Source of the DNA: Opitutia bacterium
GTDB lineage: Bacteria; Verrucomicrobiota; Verrucomicrobiia; Opitutales; Seribacteraceae
Direction: 5' to 3'
Assembly (NCBI GenBank): GCA_002721705.1
Contig: PBLJ01000063.1
Coordinates: 1-59,310, forward strand
DNA: 59,310 nucleotides
Part shown: positions 34,511-43,066 of the stretch, piece after piece
Numbering within the stretch: the first letter of the stretch is position 1
Layout of the letters: each line of letters opens with the position of its first letter
The notes under the pieces: generated by a model
Seen by the model: the letters and a program-made list of their open reading frames with translations, nothing else
Databases searched by the model: none
What the model was told of the DNA's origin: nothing
Program-made: the position numbers and the translations under genes

Positions 34511-35749
34511 ATGAGCGACGTCCTGATCCAAGCGGAAAACCTAGGCAAAAAGTTTTGCCGACGACTGCGGAGATCACTTTGGTACGGAGCCTTGGATATT
34601 GGCTCCGATCTCATAGGCTCGAATGGATCCAAAACTCACTTGCGAAAAGAAGAATTCTGGGCGCTGAACAAAGTGTCCTTCAACCTCAGGCGCGGCGAAT
34701 GCCTTGGTCTCATCGGACGCAACGGCTCAGGCAAGACCACTTTGCTCAAGATCATCAACAACCTCATGAAGCTTGATTACGGTCGTTTGCAGGTACGGGG
34801 CAGAGTGGGTGCGTTGATCGCCTTGGGGGCGGGTTTCAATCCTTTGCTTACAGGAAGGGAGAACGTGTACGTCAACGGAGCAGTTCTCGGGCTAACTAAA
34901 AAGGACGTGGACAATGGCATGGAGGAAATTCTCGATTTTGCCGGCATAGGCGAATTCATAGATGCACCTGTTCAAAGCTACAGTTCGGGTATGGCAGTGA
35001 GGCTTGGTTTCGCGATCGCCACTCGTTTCTCCCCCAACGTAATCCTGCTCGACGAAGTGCTTGCCGTCGGCGACTTCGGCTTTCAATCCAAATGCCTCGC
35101 GCGAATAAATGAACTGAAGCGTTCCGGAGTGGCTTCCATTTTGGTTTCTCACAATATGGCTCATATCACCCAATACGCCGATCGATGCCTATGGCTGGAA
35201 AAAGGCTTCGTTCACGACGTAGGCGAAACCAAGGAAATGTCACGGGCTTATCTGCAATTTTCTCAAGAACAGGAAAGTATTAAGGAAAACAACAAGCAGG
35301 ATGGTTGGAAATACGCCTTTGGGCCAGTCGTCGAAGAACATCCGCAAATTAGTCAACTGCATGTGTCGCTGACAGATCTAGACGGACAACCTACCAAAAA
35401 ACTCTCCTCGATCGATCCCTTTATTATTCAATATTCATTCGAAACCACCAACCCTCGCCCAGTTAACCTTACCTTTCGCTTCTACAAGAAAGATGGCACT
35501 TTGCTGGCTACGATCAACAACGAGTTGGACGAATTCCAAGTACAAGCGAAAGGTAAATTAGTGGAAGGTAGAGTAAGAATTGAAAACTTCAGTGTGCTTC
35601 CAGGGGATTACGTCTTGGTCGCAGTGGTGCAGGACGGCCCGGAATACCTTCATCGTCGCCCCATGGTTCGATTCCAAGTGACTTCTCGCAACCAAGAGAG
35701 TGATCTTTTTCGACACGGCATCGTGCACGTTCCTCATCAGTGGATTTAA
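34511..35749 (+). CDS. Polysaccharide ABC exporter, ATPase with sugar-binding domain (Wzt-like)
   Basis: 412 residues; the ATG follows the permease stop without a gap. The nucleotide-binding domain (about 1-245) shows Walker A GRNGSGKTTLLK, the signature YSSGMAVRLGFA, Walker B VILLDEVLAVGD and the switch His in LVSHNM. An extra C-terminal β-rich domain (about 275-410) matches Wzt proteins that recognise the non-reducing end of the finished glycan before export. That implies a chain-terminating modification, which the methyltransferases downstream could supply (inference). Confidence 0.93.
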   Translation: MSDVLIQAENLGKKFCRRLRRSLWYGALDIGSDLIGSNGSKTHLRKEEFWALNKVSFNLRRGECLGLIGRNGSGKTTLLKIINNLMKLDYGRLQVRGRVGALIALGAGFNPLLTGRENVYVNGAVLGLTKKDVDNGMEEILDFAGIGEFIDAPVQSYSSGMAVRLGFAIATRFSPNVILLDEVLAVGDFGFQSKCLARINELKRSGVASILVSHNMAHITQYADRCLWLEKGFVHDVGETKEMSRAYLQFSQEQESIKENNKQDGWKYAFGPVVEEHPQISQLHVSLTDLDGQPTKKLSSIDPFIIQYSFETTNPRPVNLTFRFYKKDGTLLATINNELDEFQVQAKGKLVEGRVRIENFSVLPGDYVLVAVVQDGPEYLHRRPMVRFQVTSRNQESDLFRHGIVHVPHQWI

Positions 35750-35759
35750 TCAAGAGCAA

Positions 35760-36428
35760 ATGAAGCTCGCCATGATTCCCGCCCGCATGGGAAGCCAACG
35801 ACTGGCTCGAAAGAACTTGCGGGAACTTGCGGGCATCCCTCTCGTGACCAGAGCTGTACGCAAATGCCTAGCGGCAGAAGTTTTCGACGAAGTATGGCTC
35901 AACTCGGAACACGATGCTTTCGCGGAAATCGCCGAGAAAGAAGGTGTCGCCTTTCATAAAAGGCCCGAAGCGCTCGGATCGAACGAAGCAACCAGTGAAG
36001 AATACTTGGCGGAATTTCTGCAATCTCACCCTTGCGAATACGTTTTCCAAGTACACAGCATCGCTCCCTTGCTCCAAACGAAAGAAATCACGAGTTTCGT
36101 TCAGGCCATGATGAAAGGAAACGCGGACGTCATGCTCAGTTGCGAAGAAGTTCTAATCGAATGCGCATTGGACGGCAAGCCAGTCAATTTTTCCTTTGCT
36201 GAAAAGACGAACTCTCAAGATCTACGACCCATTCAACGCATTTCCTGGAGCATCACGGGATGGCGCCGATCCACCTACCTCTCCGCAATAGAAGAAAATC
36301 AATGCGCCACCTATTACGGGAAAGTTGATTTTTTCACGATTAATCCCATGGCTTCCCATATCATCAAAACCGAGGAAGACCTGAGGATCGCCGAAACTCT
36401 CTGGCCTCTCATTTATTCAGACAAGTGA
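35760..36428 (+). CDS. CMP-sugar synthetase-like nucleotidyltransferase (NeuA/KdsB family)
   Basis: 222 residues from the ATG at 35760. The N-terminal nucleotide-binding signature is MIPARMGSQRLARKNLREL, followed by VWLNSEHD and VFQVHSIAPLL as in acylneuraminate cytidylyltransferases. The family activates sialic-acid-like, KDO-like or other sugars with CTP. No sialic acid synthase is seen, so the substrate remains open. The next gene overlaps its stop as GTGA. Confidence 0.85.
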   Translation: MKLAMIPARMGSQRLARKNLRELAGIPLVTRAVRKCLAAEVFDEVWLNSEHDAFAEIAEKEGVAFHKRPEALGSNEATSEEYLAEFLQSHPCEYVFQVHSIAPLLQTKEITSFVQAMMKGNADVMLSCEEVLIECALDGKPVNFSFAEKTNSQDLRPIQRISWSITGWRRSTYLSAIEENQCATYYGKVDFFTINPMASHIIKTEEDLRIAETLWPLIYSDK

Positions 36429-37177
36429 ACGGTTCTTCATTACAAGCCGAATTGAAATTGGCTGAAAAAGCGGCTGCAGCCGCAGCCCAAATTCTCAAAC
36501 GAGATTTTTTCTCGGATGCCGTCGTGACGAAACGCGAGGGAAAAGACTTGAAAACAGAAGCCGACGTAACCGCGGAAAACCTCATCCTCGACCATCTCTC
36601 CACCAGCCCATACCCCACCGTTTCCGAGGAAGCCGGCGTCGTGCCTGAACTCCCGAAGCAAGGACCTTGCTGGATCGTTGATCCTCTAGACGGCACCATG
36701 AATTTTGCCCGTGGCTTTCCCATATGTTGCGTCTCCATCGCGCTATGGGTGGATGCAGCGCCTGCCTTGGGTGTGGTCCTCGACTTGAACAAGGATCGTC
36801 TTTATAGTGGAATTGTCGGCCAAGGAAGCTTTCTCGATGGGAATCCCATGGAAGTATCCTCGGTAAACGAAACGGGACAAGCGGTGCTGGCTACAGGTTT
36901 TCCCACGGGACGAAGCTACGATCCTGAGGACTTGGCGGAGTTCATTTCCAAGGTACGCCGTTTCAAGAAAATCCGCATGATCGGTTCCGCCGCAATGTCG
37001 CTTGCCTACGTCGCCCAAGGGACATGGGAAGTCTACCACGAGGAAAAGGTCTTCCTGTGGGACGTCGCCGCGGGACTCGCTCTGGTGGAAGCAGCAGGCG
37101 GCAAAGTGGTTTGTTCACAGCTTTCTCCCGAAGGAACTTTCAACGTAACTGCATCCAACGGACAGGTGTCCTTGTGA
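36425..37177 (+). CDS. Inositol-monophosphatase-family phosphatase
   Basis: 250 residues, GTG start overlapping the previous stop. The two metal-binding motifs are present: EEAGVVPE around residue 60, WIVDPLDGTMNFARGFP near 80-96, and the late WDVAAGLALVEAAGG. Members remove phosphate from inositol, histidinol, PAP or sugar phosphates. Tight coupling to a CMP-sugar synthetase suggests that here it dephosphorylates a sugar intermediate, the job KdsC or GmhB does elsewhere (inference). Confidence 0.9.
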   Translation: MNGSSLQAELKLAEKAAAAAAQILKRDFFSDAVVTKREGKDLKTEADVTAENLILDHLSTSPYPTVSEEAGVVPELPKQGPCWIVDPLDGTMNFARGFPICCVSIALWVDAAPALGVVLDLNKDRLYSGIVGQGSFLDGNPMEVSSVNETGQAVLATGFPTGRSYDPEDLAEFISKVRRFKKIRMIGSAAMSLAYVAQGTWEVYHEEKVFLWDVAAGLALVEAAGGKVVCSQLSPEGTFNVTASNGQVSL

Positions 37178-37190
37178 ACCAAAGACCCTC

Positions 37191-39110
37191 GTGAACATAC
37201 TTGGAAAACTGCTGCCTTCCGGCTCACTGTCCTCCGAGCGGTTGCCCTTGTTTGCAATCTGGGGTCTGTCGATTCTGCTGTTGATCACCTTTTCGATGGG
37301 AGACTTGTTGATACTGCTCTACAGCGAATGGCCCCATCTTCACGGAGTTCTAGGTGTCTCGGCAATCAGGTGGGAAGAGAACGTTGCTTATCTACCTTTT
37401 GCGAATGCCTTCTCAGTTGGAACGCCATTTCCCTATGCTCCCGCTTTCGACCAAGGATTGTCCGGCATCTCCGTGTTTCCATCGCTAAGCCTTCTCATTG
37501 CAGCCATGCTCTTGAAATTCGTGGCTCTGGGGAACGCCAACTGTTTCCTGCTCTTATGCCACGGAGTTCTGCCCGTTCTCAATTTCTGGTTGGCTTACCT
37601 GATCTTCTCTCGATTCGTTTCAAAGACTTGGGCCATTCTACTTGGGTTGCTGGGCATTGGATATTTCTCGGGGTTTCATTTCGGCCCGACCTTGATCGAG
37701 GTGATGCAATCCGGTGAATGGTCCGCTCTAGTCTACGCCCGCATGCCTGAAATCTCCCGCTTTCCTTTTCCGGGAATCTCTCTGGCCTGCTTTTTATTCG
37801 CCTTCCTCGTCACCATTGGAAGCACACGCCCATCTAACGGACGAATTGCAATGCTAGCGCTCTTATGGGGGCTTCAAATTCACGTTTACGCTTTCAACTT
37901 CATAGCAGGAGTTGCCTTCTTCGCTCTCTGGATTCCTTACGAAATACGCAAATCCGAGGGCACGCTGAATTTACGAGCCATTTTGCTTCAATGGGGAATT
38001 CTACTCTTGGTGGCGGGAACCTGCGCCGTTCCTTTCCTGATCGCGCTGAACTCTGCAGTCGGACAGCAGATGCTCGACAAGATGTTTGCACCGGAGACCA
38101 GCGGCTACTTGGTGACAAGCGATTGGGGTTGGTTCGCGTCACATGGCATTCCGCTTATCCTGCTAGCCTTGACCTTCGTCATCTTCCGTGCCGACAAACA
38201 TGAGCTTTTCCATCGTTTCGGCCCTGTCTTCATCGCTTTGTCGGTCGATCTCTTCATAGGAGCTCTGCCATTGTTAAGCGGGAATTTGATCGATCCCGAA
38301 CTCTACTTCCATCGCATCTCAAATCTGTTCTTTCGTTTTCTTTATTTTGTCCCATTTCTTCATTTCATCTCCATTCAACGTCCAATGCGGCGCATTCCCC
38401 ATGACGAAGAATGGACACGAATCCGAGAAAAAGTCGCTCGATTGCTTCACAAGGCAATGCACAAGCCACGCATTGCTTGGACCTCGGTGGGAATCGCAGT
38501 GTATTGCGTGTTCGTTTGGAGCAACTCCTTCGCCATATACCGCTCTCATGAAGACAATGTGGTTGGGCCCATGCTCGAGGTGCAAAAGCAGTTCGACCTC
38601 GCAGAGGAAATCAACTTGCCCGAAAACACCATCGTAGTATTCGAGGACCTGATCCCCAACCTCCTTGTTTCCGCGGTCTCCGAACAAGTTTCATTGTTAC
38701 CCAGCTCGGCTTCAAACCAAATAGAGGAAGAGCGTATCCGCGAACGCATCCTATTATATGCTAAAATCTTCGATTGGCCGGAAGAAAAGCTCATGAAGTT
38801 CTTCGAGCCAAACCCTCAATTCTTGAGCAACGATTCCTTCAAGGGTCGCCAGCTTGTTAATAGAGAATTAATTGAGCCCGGGCTCGGCAATTGGTTGATC
38901 AACTACAAAAAAGAAATGTCGGTCTCGGATCGTGAAGCGCAGTTAAAGGTAATTCGGAAACAGTATAAAGACATGAAAATCGCAGATCTGCTAATCGAGT
39001 TACCGGTTTCAGCAATCATCGCAAAAAGCACCGACCTTCAGACTCCGGATGGCTTCACCAAAAGAGTCACTGAGTCAGGCTACTTGATACTGACACCGGT
39101 TTCTCCCTGA
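37191..39110 (+). CDS. Multi-pass membrane protein, possibly GT-C type
   Basis: 639 residues, GTG start. Roughly ten to twelve hydrophobic segments lie between residues 20 and 450; a mainly soluble C-terminal part (about 470-639) follows. The overall shape resembles lipid-linked-sugar-dependent glycosyltransferases of the GT-C fold or large polysaccharide membrane proteins, but no signature motif was recognised. It could be a polymerase or ligase acting on the outer side. The placement between the phosphatase and the Rpe-like gene supports a glycan role only by context. Confidence 0.65.
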   Translation: MNILGKLLPSGSLSSERLPLFAIWGLSILLLITFSMGDLLILLYSEWPHLHGVLGVSAIRWEENVAYLPFANAFSVGTPFPYAPAFDQGLSGISVFPSLSLLIAAMLLKFVALGNANCFLLLCHGVLPVLNFWLAYLIFSRFVSKTWAILLGLLGIGYFSGFHFGPTLIEVMQSGEWSALVYARMPEISRFPFPGISLACFLFAFLVTIGSTRPSNGRIAMLALLWGLQIHVYAFNFIAGVAFFALWIPYEIRKSEGTLNLRAILLQWGILLLVAGTCAVPFLIALNSAVGQQMLDKMFAPETSGYLVTSDWGWFASHGIPLILLALTFVIFRADKHELFHRFGPVFIALSVDLFIGALPLLSGNLIDPELYFHRISNLFFRFLYFVPFLHFISIQRPMRRIPHDEEWTRIREKVARLLHKAMHKPRIAWTSVGIAVYCVFVWSNSFAIYRSHEDNVVGPMLEVQKQFDLAEEINLPENTIVVFEDLIPNLLVSAVSEQVSLLPSSASNQIEEERIRERILLYAKIFDWPEEKLMKFFEPNPQFLSNDSFKGRQLVNRELIEPGLGNWLINYKKEMSVSDREAQLKVIRKQYKDMKIADLLIELPVSAIIAKSTDLQTPDGFTKRVTESGYLILTPVSP

Positions 39111-39134
39111 ACAAGCTGCTCGAAACAGAATTTT

Positions 39135-39824
39135 GTGGCCTGCAACAAGATCCAACTCTCACCCACCCTAGTCTCCATGGATTGGGGCAGGCTGGAGAAG
39201 AACCTCAAGCAAAGCGAAGATGCCGGCGCCGATTATCTCCATTACGACGTCGGCGACAGTTATTTCTCTCCAGAATTCGGCATGCCGCTGCATCTTGTCG
39301 AGAAAATCACTGAACAAACCAAGTTGCCACTCGATCTTCACCTCATGGTGGAAGAACCACGGCGTATTTTCGAATACCTGCCCCCTCCACCATCTCGAGT
39401 TGCCATTCATTACGAGGCTTGTCGCAATCTCCATCGCGACCTAGTGGCGCTCCGTCAATTGGGACACCGCCCCGGCTTGGCTCTGAATCCCGGCACCAAC
39501 CTAGATCTTATCGAATACGTAATAGAGGAAATTGACTACGCGTTGATCATGACGAGCAATCCCGGTTTCCCCGACCAAAAGATGACTCCACAAGTTCTAC
39601 GAAAAATCGAACGACTTCGCGATTGGCGCGATCAGAGCGGGCGAACCCTTCAAATCGCAGTGGACGGAGACGTCTCCCTCGACAACGTCACCGAACTCGT
39701 TGCTGCCGGAGCTGAACTGCTCACCCTGCCTCAGAATGTTCTCGAAGATGCGTCAAAACTTACTGAAGCGATCGAAGCGAGCCTTTCTCCTGACACTGTG
39801 AACCCGGCTTCTTCTTCCCTGTGA
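39135..39824 (+). CDS. Ribulose-phosphate 3-epimerase-like protein (divergent)
   Basis: 229 residues, GTG start. The β/α-barrel pattern of Rpe is clear, and the metal ligands align: His36 and Asp38 (LHYDVGD), His69 (DLHLMV), Asp177 (AVDGD). Two phosphate-contact regions differ from true Rpe: NPGFGGQ reads NPGFPDQ, and VDGGV reads VDGDV. The housekeeping DVMDG reads DVGDS. It therefore likely epimerises another ketose or sugar phosphate for the glycan. It overlaps the next gene by GTGA. A pentulose- or heptulose-phosphate substrate is a guess supported by the SIS isomerase downstream. Confidence 0.8.
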   Translation: MACNKIQLSPTLVSMDWGRLEKNLKQSEDAGADYLHYDVGDSYFSPEFGMPLHLVEKITEQTKLPLDLHLMVEEPRRIFEYLPPPPSRVAIHYEACRNLHRDLVALRQLGHRPGLALNPGTNLDLIEYVIEEIDYALIMTSNPGFPDQKMTPQVLRKIERLRDWRDQSGRTLQIAVDGDVSLDNVTELVAAGAELLTLPQNVLEDASKLTEAIEASLSPDTVNPASSSL

Positions 39825-40615
39825 AAGTCATAATCCCCATGGCCGGAGCATCTCGCCGATTCAAGGAAGTTGGCTACGAAATACCCAAACCCTTCCTGCC
39901 TATCGATGGTCGCCCCATGATCCAGTGGGTATGCGACATGTTCGATCCCGAGGACGAGTTTATTTTCGTGGTTCGCGAAGAGCACGCACAATCCCAAGAA
40001 TATCGAACCATTCTTCAAGAAGCTGCCCCGCGTTCGATTATCGTCCCCATACCGCCTCACGATCAAGGCCCCATTGTGTCGACTCTCGCTGCTGACCCCC
40101 ATGTCGATAAAGACGAGCCCGTCCTTTTTTCCTACTGCGACTTCTTTCAGCGATGGAATTATCCCCGCTACTTGCAAAGCGTCCACGGAGCGGATGGTGG
40201 CATACCGGTATTCTATGGCTTTCAGCCCGCTTCCTTTGGTACCACCTATTACGCTTACCTTCGTTGCGACGAAGCTGGCAACATGCTCGAACTAAGAGAA
40301 AAAGAGCCCTTTACTTCAAAGCGTGAACTCGAGCCCGCTTCGAGCGGCGTCTACTACGTGGCTGCTTGGGATCTCTTCAAGAAATACGCCCAAGGCGTCC
40401 TTGATCGGGGAGAAAGCGTAGGCTCGGAGTACTACTTGAGCCTCATCTTCAACCCCATGGTTGAAGACGACCTGAGAGTCACTACTTTTCCCATCGAAAA
40501 CTTCATCTGCTGGGGAACTCCAGAAGACTATCGCCAATACCTCTTTTGGTCGGATTATTTCGCCAACGACGCACAGCGATTCTTTCAAGAGCCCAGTATC
40601 CAAGGTCATGGTTAG
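39821..40615 (+). CDS. Sugar-phosphate nucleotidyltransferase, tandem copy 1
   Basis: 264 residues. The signature at the start is IPMAGASRRFKEVGYEIPKPFLPI, with the nucleotide-binding Gly/Arg and Lys. The acidic metal-binding site is in FSYCDFFQRW. The C-terminal part ends FICWGTPEDYRQYLFWSDYF, shared with the next gene. It belongs to the NTP-transferase superfamily (activating a sugar 1-phosphate with CTP, GTP, UTP or dTTP; which one cannot be told). The overlap with neighbours on both sides fits one operon. Confidence 0.85.
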   Translation: MKVIIPMAGASRRFKEVGYEIPKPFLPIDGRPMIQWVCDMFDPEDEFIFVVREEHAQSQEYRTILQEAAPRSIIVPIPPHDQGPIVSTLAADPHVDKDEPVLFSYCDFFQRWNYPRYLQSVHGADGGIPVFYGFQPASFGTTYYAYLRCDEAGNMLELREKEPFTSKRELEPASSGVYYVAAWDLFKKYAQGVLDRGESVGSEYYLSLIFNPMVEDDLRVTTFPIENFICWGTPEDYRQYLFWSDYFANDAQRFFQEPSIQGHG

Positions 40616-41405
40616 CCTTATTCCAATGGCCGGACTCGGCAGTCGTTTCACCCAAGACGGCTATCGTCTCCCCAAGCCTTTCATTCCCATTCTCGGGATG
40701 CCGATGTTCATGGCCGCGCTGCGCTCCTTTCCAGAGGCCGCAAAATACGTCTTCCTGTGCAGAGAAAACTTCCTAGACCAATTCCCTTTCGAGCGAGAAA
40801 CTCGCCAGTACTGCCCCAATCCAACGATCATCACCGTGACGGAAAACACGGAAGGCCAAGCCTGCACCTGCCTACTCGCGGAACAAGAAACACAACCCGA
40901 AGATGAACTCCTCATTTCCAGCATAGACTATCAAATCGTTTATCCCACAGACGTTTTCGACTCCCTGCGCAAAACCGAAAGCGTGGATGCAATTGTTTTC
41001 ACTTTCCATCTTAATCCCATGGAAAACAAAAATCCCGAAGGCTTTGCATATTGCCGAGTCGATGGAGACCGGGTTCTGGAAGTCGTCGAAAAACGCACCA
41101 TCAGCAACACGCCGGAAAAAGATCACGCGGTGGTCGGCAGCTTTTATTATCGCAAAGCGAGAGATTTCTGCAGCAGCGCCAAGGATATGATAGCCAAAAA
41201 CATAAGGGTAAATGGTGAATTCTACGTCGGCACGAGCCTCAACCAACTAATTGAAAGAGGTTTCGACGTACGAGTTCTTCCTGTCGAAAAATTCATCTGC
41301 TTTGGCACTCCCTTCGAACTCAACATGTTCAATGCTTGGGAAGAATATTTCTACGCCATGAAACACCATCCCTACCAAGGTCATCCTCGAGACGAGGTCT
41401 CGTGA
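40608..41405 (+). CDS. Sugar-phosphate nucleotidyltransferase, tandem copy 2
   Basis: 265 residues, paralogue of the preceding gene (same start pattern IPMAGLGSRFTQDGYRLPKPFIPI and end FICFGTPFELNMFNAWEEYF). The acidic site reads SSIDYQIVY instead of the usual Asp-x-Asp pattern, while copy 1 has CDFF, so the two probably use different sugars. Copy 1 and copy 2 are only partly similar in the middle third. It overlaps the GT2 gene by GTGA. Function is inferred from family only. Confidence 0.85.
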   Translation: MVSLIPMAGLGSRFTQDGYRLPKPFIPILGMPMFMAALRSFPEAAKYVFLCRENFLDQFPFERETRQYCPNPTIITVTENTEGQACTCLLAEQETQPEDELLISSIDYQIVYPTDVFDSLRKTESVDAIVFTFHLNPMENKNPEGFAYCRVDGDRVLEVVEKRTISNTPEKDHAVVGSFYYRKARDFCSSAKDMIAKNIRVNGEFYVGTSLNQLIERGFDVRVLPVEKFICFGTPFELNMFNAWEEYFYAMKHHPYQGHPRDEVS

Positions 41406-42130
41406 CAAAATACAGCATCGTACTGCCCTGTTTCAACGAAGCGGACAACCTGCCTACCTTGGTGGATCGTTTCCGCAAGTTCACGGAAGAGTGGGATTTC
41501 GAGTTAATACTTGTCGACAATGGCTCCACCGATCACACCGCTTCCGTTTTGGAAAAACTAACAGCCCACGAAGACAATCGCTTCATAAAACCTCATCGCA
41601 TCGAGAAAAACAAAGGGTATGGCCATGGCATCCGATCCGGTCTCGAAGAGGCAGGAGGAGAAATTCTCGCTTTTACCCACGCGGACGCCCAAACTCCTCC
41701 CGAAGACGTCTTTCGGGCTTTTGAACTCTATCGTTCGGGGGAATGCGACCCAAAAGAACATATTGTAAAAGGGAGAAGACCCGGAAGAGACAAAGTATTG
41801 CTCACTACCCGAGGTCTCAGTTTCGTAACCCGCATCCTCACGGGGTTGAAAATTGAAGACATCAACGGTCAACCCAAAGTCTTCCACCAATCCCTCCTGC
41901 AAAGCATGACCTGCTCGGTTAACAACTTCGCCTTCGATCCCTACGTGCTCTTCATAGCGTCAAAACAAAACCTGAATATACAATCGATCGACGTGAGATT
42001 CGATAATCGACAACACGGAATATCCAAATCCGCAGCGACCATTGTGAAAAAATTCTTAACCATTATCGGGTTCATAGTCGGCATTATCAAATTCACCAAG
42101 TGCTCAAAACCCTGCAAGGCTTCCTCGTGA
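41402..42130 (+). CDS. Family 2 glycosyltransferase, DPM1-like
   Basis: 242 residues from the GTG at 41402. The GT-A fold signatures are YSIVLPCFNEADNL, LILVDNGSTDHT and FTHADAQTPPEDV (Asp-x-Asp variant with Ala-Asp). The C-terminus has a hydrophobic segment (about 215-232), so it may be membrane-bound. It lies between a nucleotidyltransferase and a GDPD-like gene, each overlapping it. The donor could be the product of the preceding gene. Sugar specificity is not readable. Confidence 0.9.
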   Translation: MTKYSIVLPCFNEADNLPTLVDRFRKFTEEWDFELILVDNGSTDHTASVLEKLTAHEDNRFIKPHRIEKNKGYGHGIRSGLEEAGGEILAFTHADAQTPPEDVFRAFELYRSGECDPKEHIVKGRRPGRDKVLLTTRGLSFVTRILTGLKIEDINGQPKVFHQSLLQSMTCSVNNFAFDPYVLFIASKQNLNIQSIDVRFDNRQHGISKSAATIVKKFLTIIGFIVGIIKFTKCSKPCKASS

Positions 42131-42756
42131 CCTTGCCCCAAGAAGCCAATATAATCACAAGCTTGGTGGCGCATCGGGTGAACACCGTTGCGGAGCTACG
42201 CCAACTGCCGCGGAACTACGGCGCCGAAATCGATGTCCGTGCATGGCGGAACGAATTGGTTTTACACCACGATCCTTTTCAAGAAGGCGAACGATTCGAT
42301 GATTATTTGGCAGAATATGAACACGGTCTTCTGGTGGTAAACATCAAGGAAACCGGCATCGAAGCCAGGGCTCTGGAGGCTCTGCGCCAGCGCGGCATAG
42401 CCGACTGCTTCCTTTTGGACGTAGAGTTTCCCTATTTATACAAGGCGAGCAAGAAAGGCGAACGAGCAATGGCCGTACGTTATTCGGAGGTGGAGGGACT
42501 CGATACAGTCAAGCAATTCGAAGGGGTCGTGGATTGGACTTGGATCGACGTAAACACTTCTCTTCCGCTTGATGCAAATTCCACAGGCGTGCTTTCTCGC
42601 TTTCGCAACTGCTTGGTTAGCCCCGACTTGTGGGGTCGCCCTCAGGACATTCCCATTTACCTTCAACGAATGAAAGAATTGGCATTTCAGCCGGATGCGG
42701 TGGTCGCGAAACAAAGCAACCTGGATGCATGGAATGACCTGAATGAGAGGGATTGA
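42127..42756 (+). CDS. Glycerophosphodiester phosphodiesterase-like protein
   Basis: 209 residues from the GTG at 42127. The GDPD signatures are present: His16-Arg17 in VAHRVNT, Glu34-x-Asp36 in GAEIDVR, and His47-His48-Asp in LVLHHDPF; a Lys in VVNIKETG fits the barrel. It lacks a signal peptide, so it acts in the cytosol. Enzymes of this fold cut glycerophosphodiesters or related phosphodiesters. In a glycan locus it may trim or provide a glycerophosphate-type substituent (inference). It overlaps the truncated VTC gene. Confidence 0.8.
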   Translation: MTLPQEANIITSLVAHRVNTVAELRQLPRNYGAEIDVRAWRNELVLHHDPFQEGERFDDYLAEYEHGLLVVNIKETGIEARALEALRQRGIADCFLLDVEFPYLYKASKKGERAMAVRYSEVEGLDTVKQFEGVVDWTWIDVNTSLPLDANSTGVLSRFRNCLVSPDLWGRPQDIPIYLQRMKELAFQPDAVVAKQSNLDAWNDLNERD

Positions 42757-43066
42757 AAATAATCCCATTCGAGATGCATGGCTTATAACGGGTAAAGCTA
42801 CCCAAAAGATGTCCAAACATTCATTTGGAAAAGTTGATCCAAGGCCCATGGAACTCAAGGGTTTGCTCCGACGCCGAGATTCTGCATCGATAGAAACTGC
42901 TCTCCTCACTTCAACTCTTGGCTTCCGTTTTCCCTACCCGTCCAGGCGAGTGGACAGTTTGTATTTTGACTCGCATGACTTTCGAGCCATCGAACGCTCC
43001 CTTTCCGAGTCAAGCATCCATCACAAGACCCGTCTGCGTTGGTACGACAGCAAAACTCTCCCATGA
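42743..43066 (+). pseudogene. Truncated VTC-domain protein
   Basis: 107 residues; an inner ATG at 42848 gives the conserved part only (72 residues). That part begins MELKGLLRRR and contains RVDSLYFDSHDFRAIE and KTRLRWYDS, the start of the VTC domain (the fold of polyphosphate polymerases, with phosphate-binding Arg/Lys inside a β-barrel tunnel). A full domain is about 230 residues, so most of it is missing. The stop overlaps the next start as ATGA, so the truncation sits exactly at a gene junction. It may be a decayed gene or a retained short form. Confidence 0.6.

Noticed and set aside
33766..34776. 336-codon plus-strand frame over Wzm/Wzt
   Set aside because: It is a shifted frame over two clear ABC exporter genes and is extremely rich in Arg, His and Pro.
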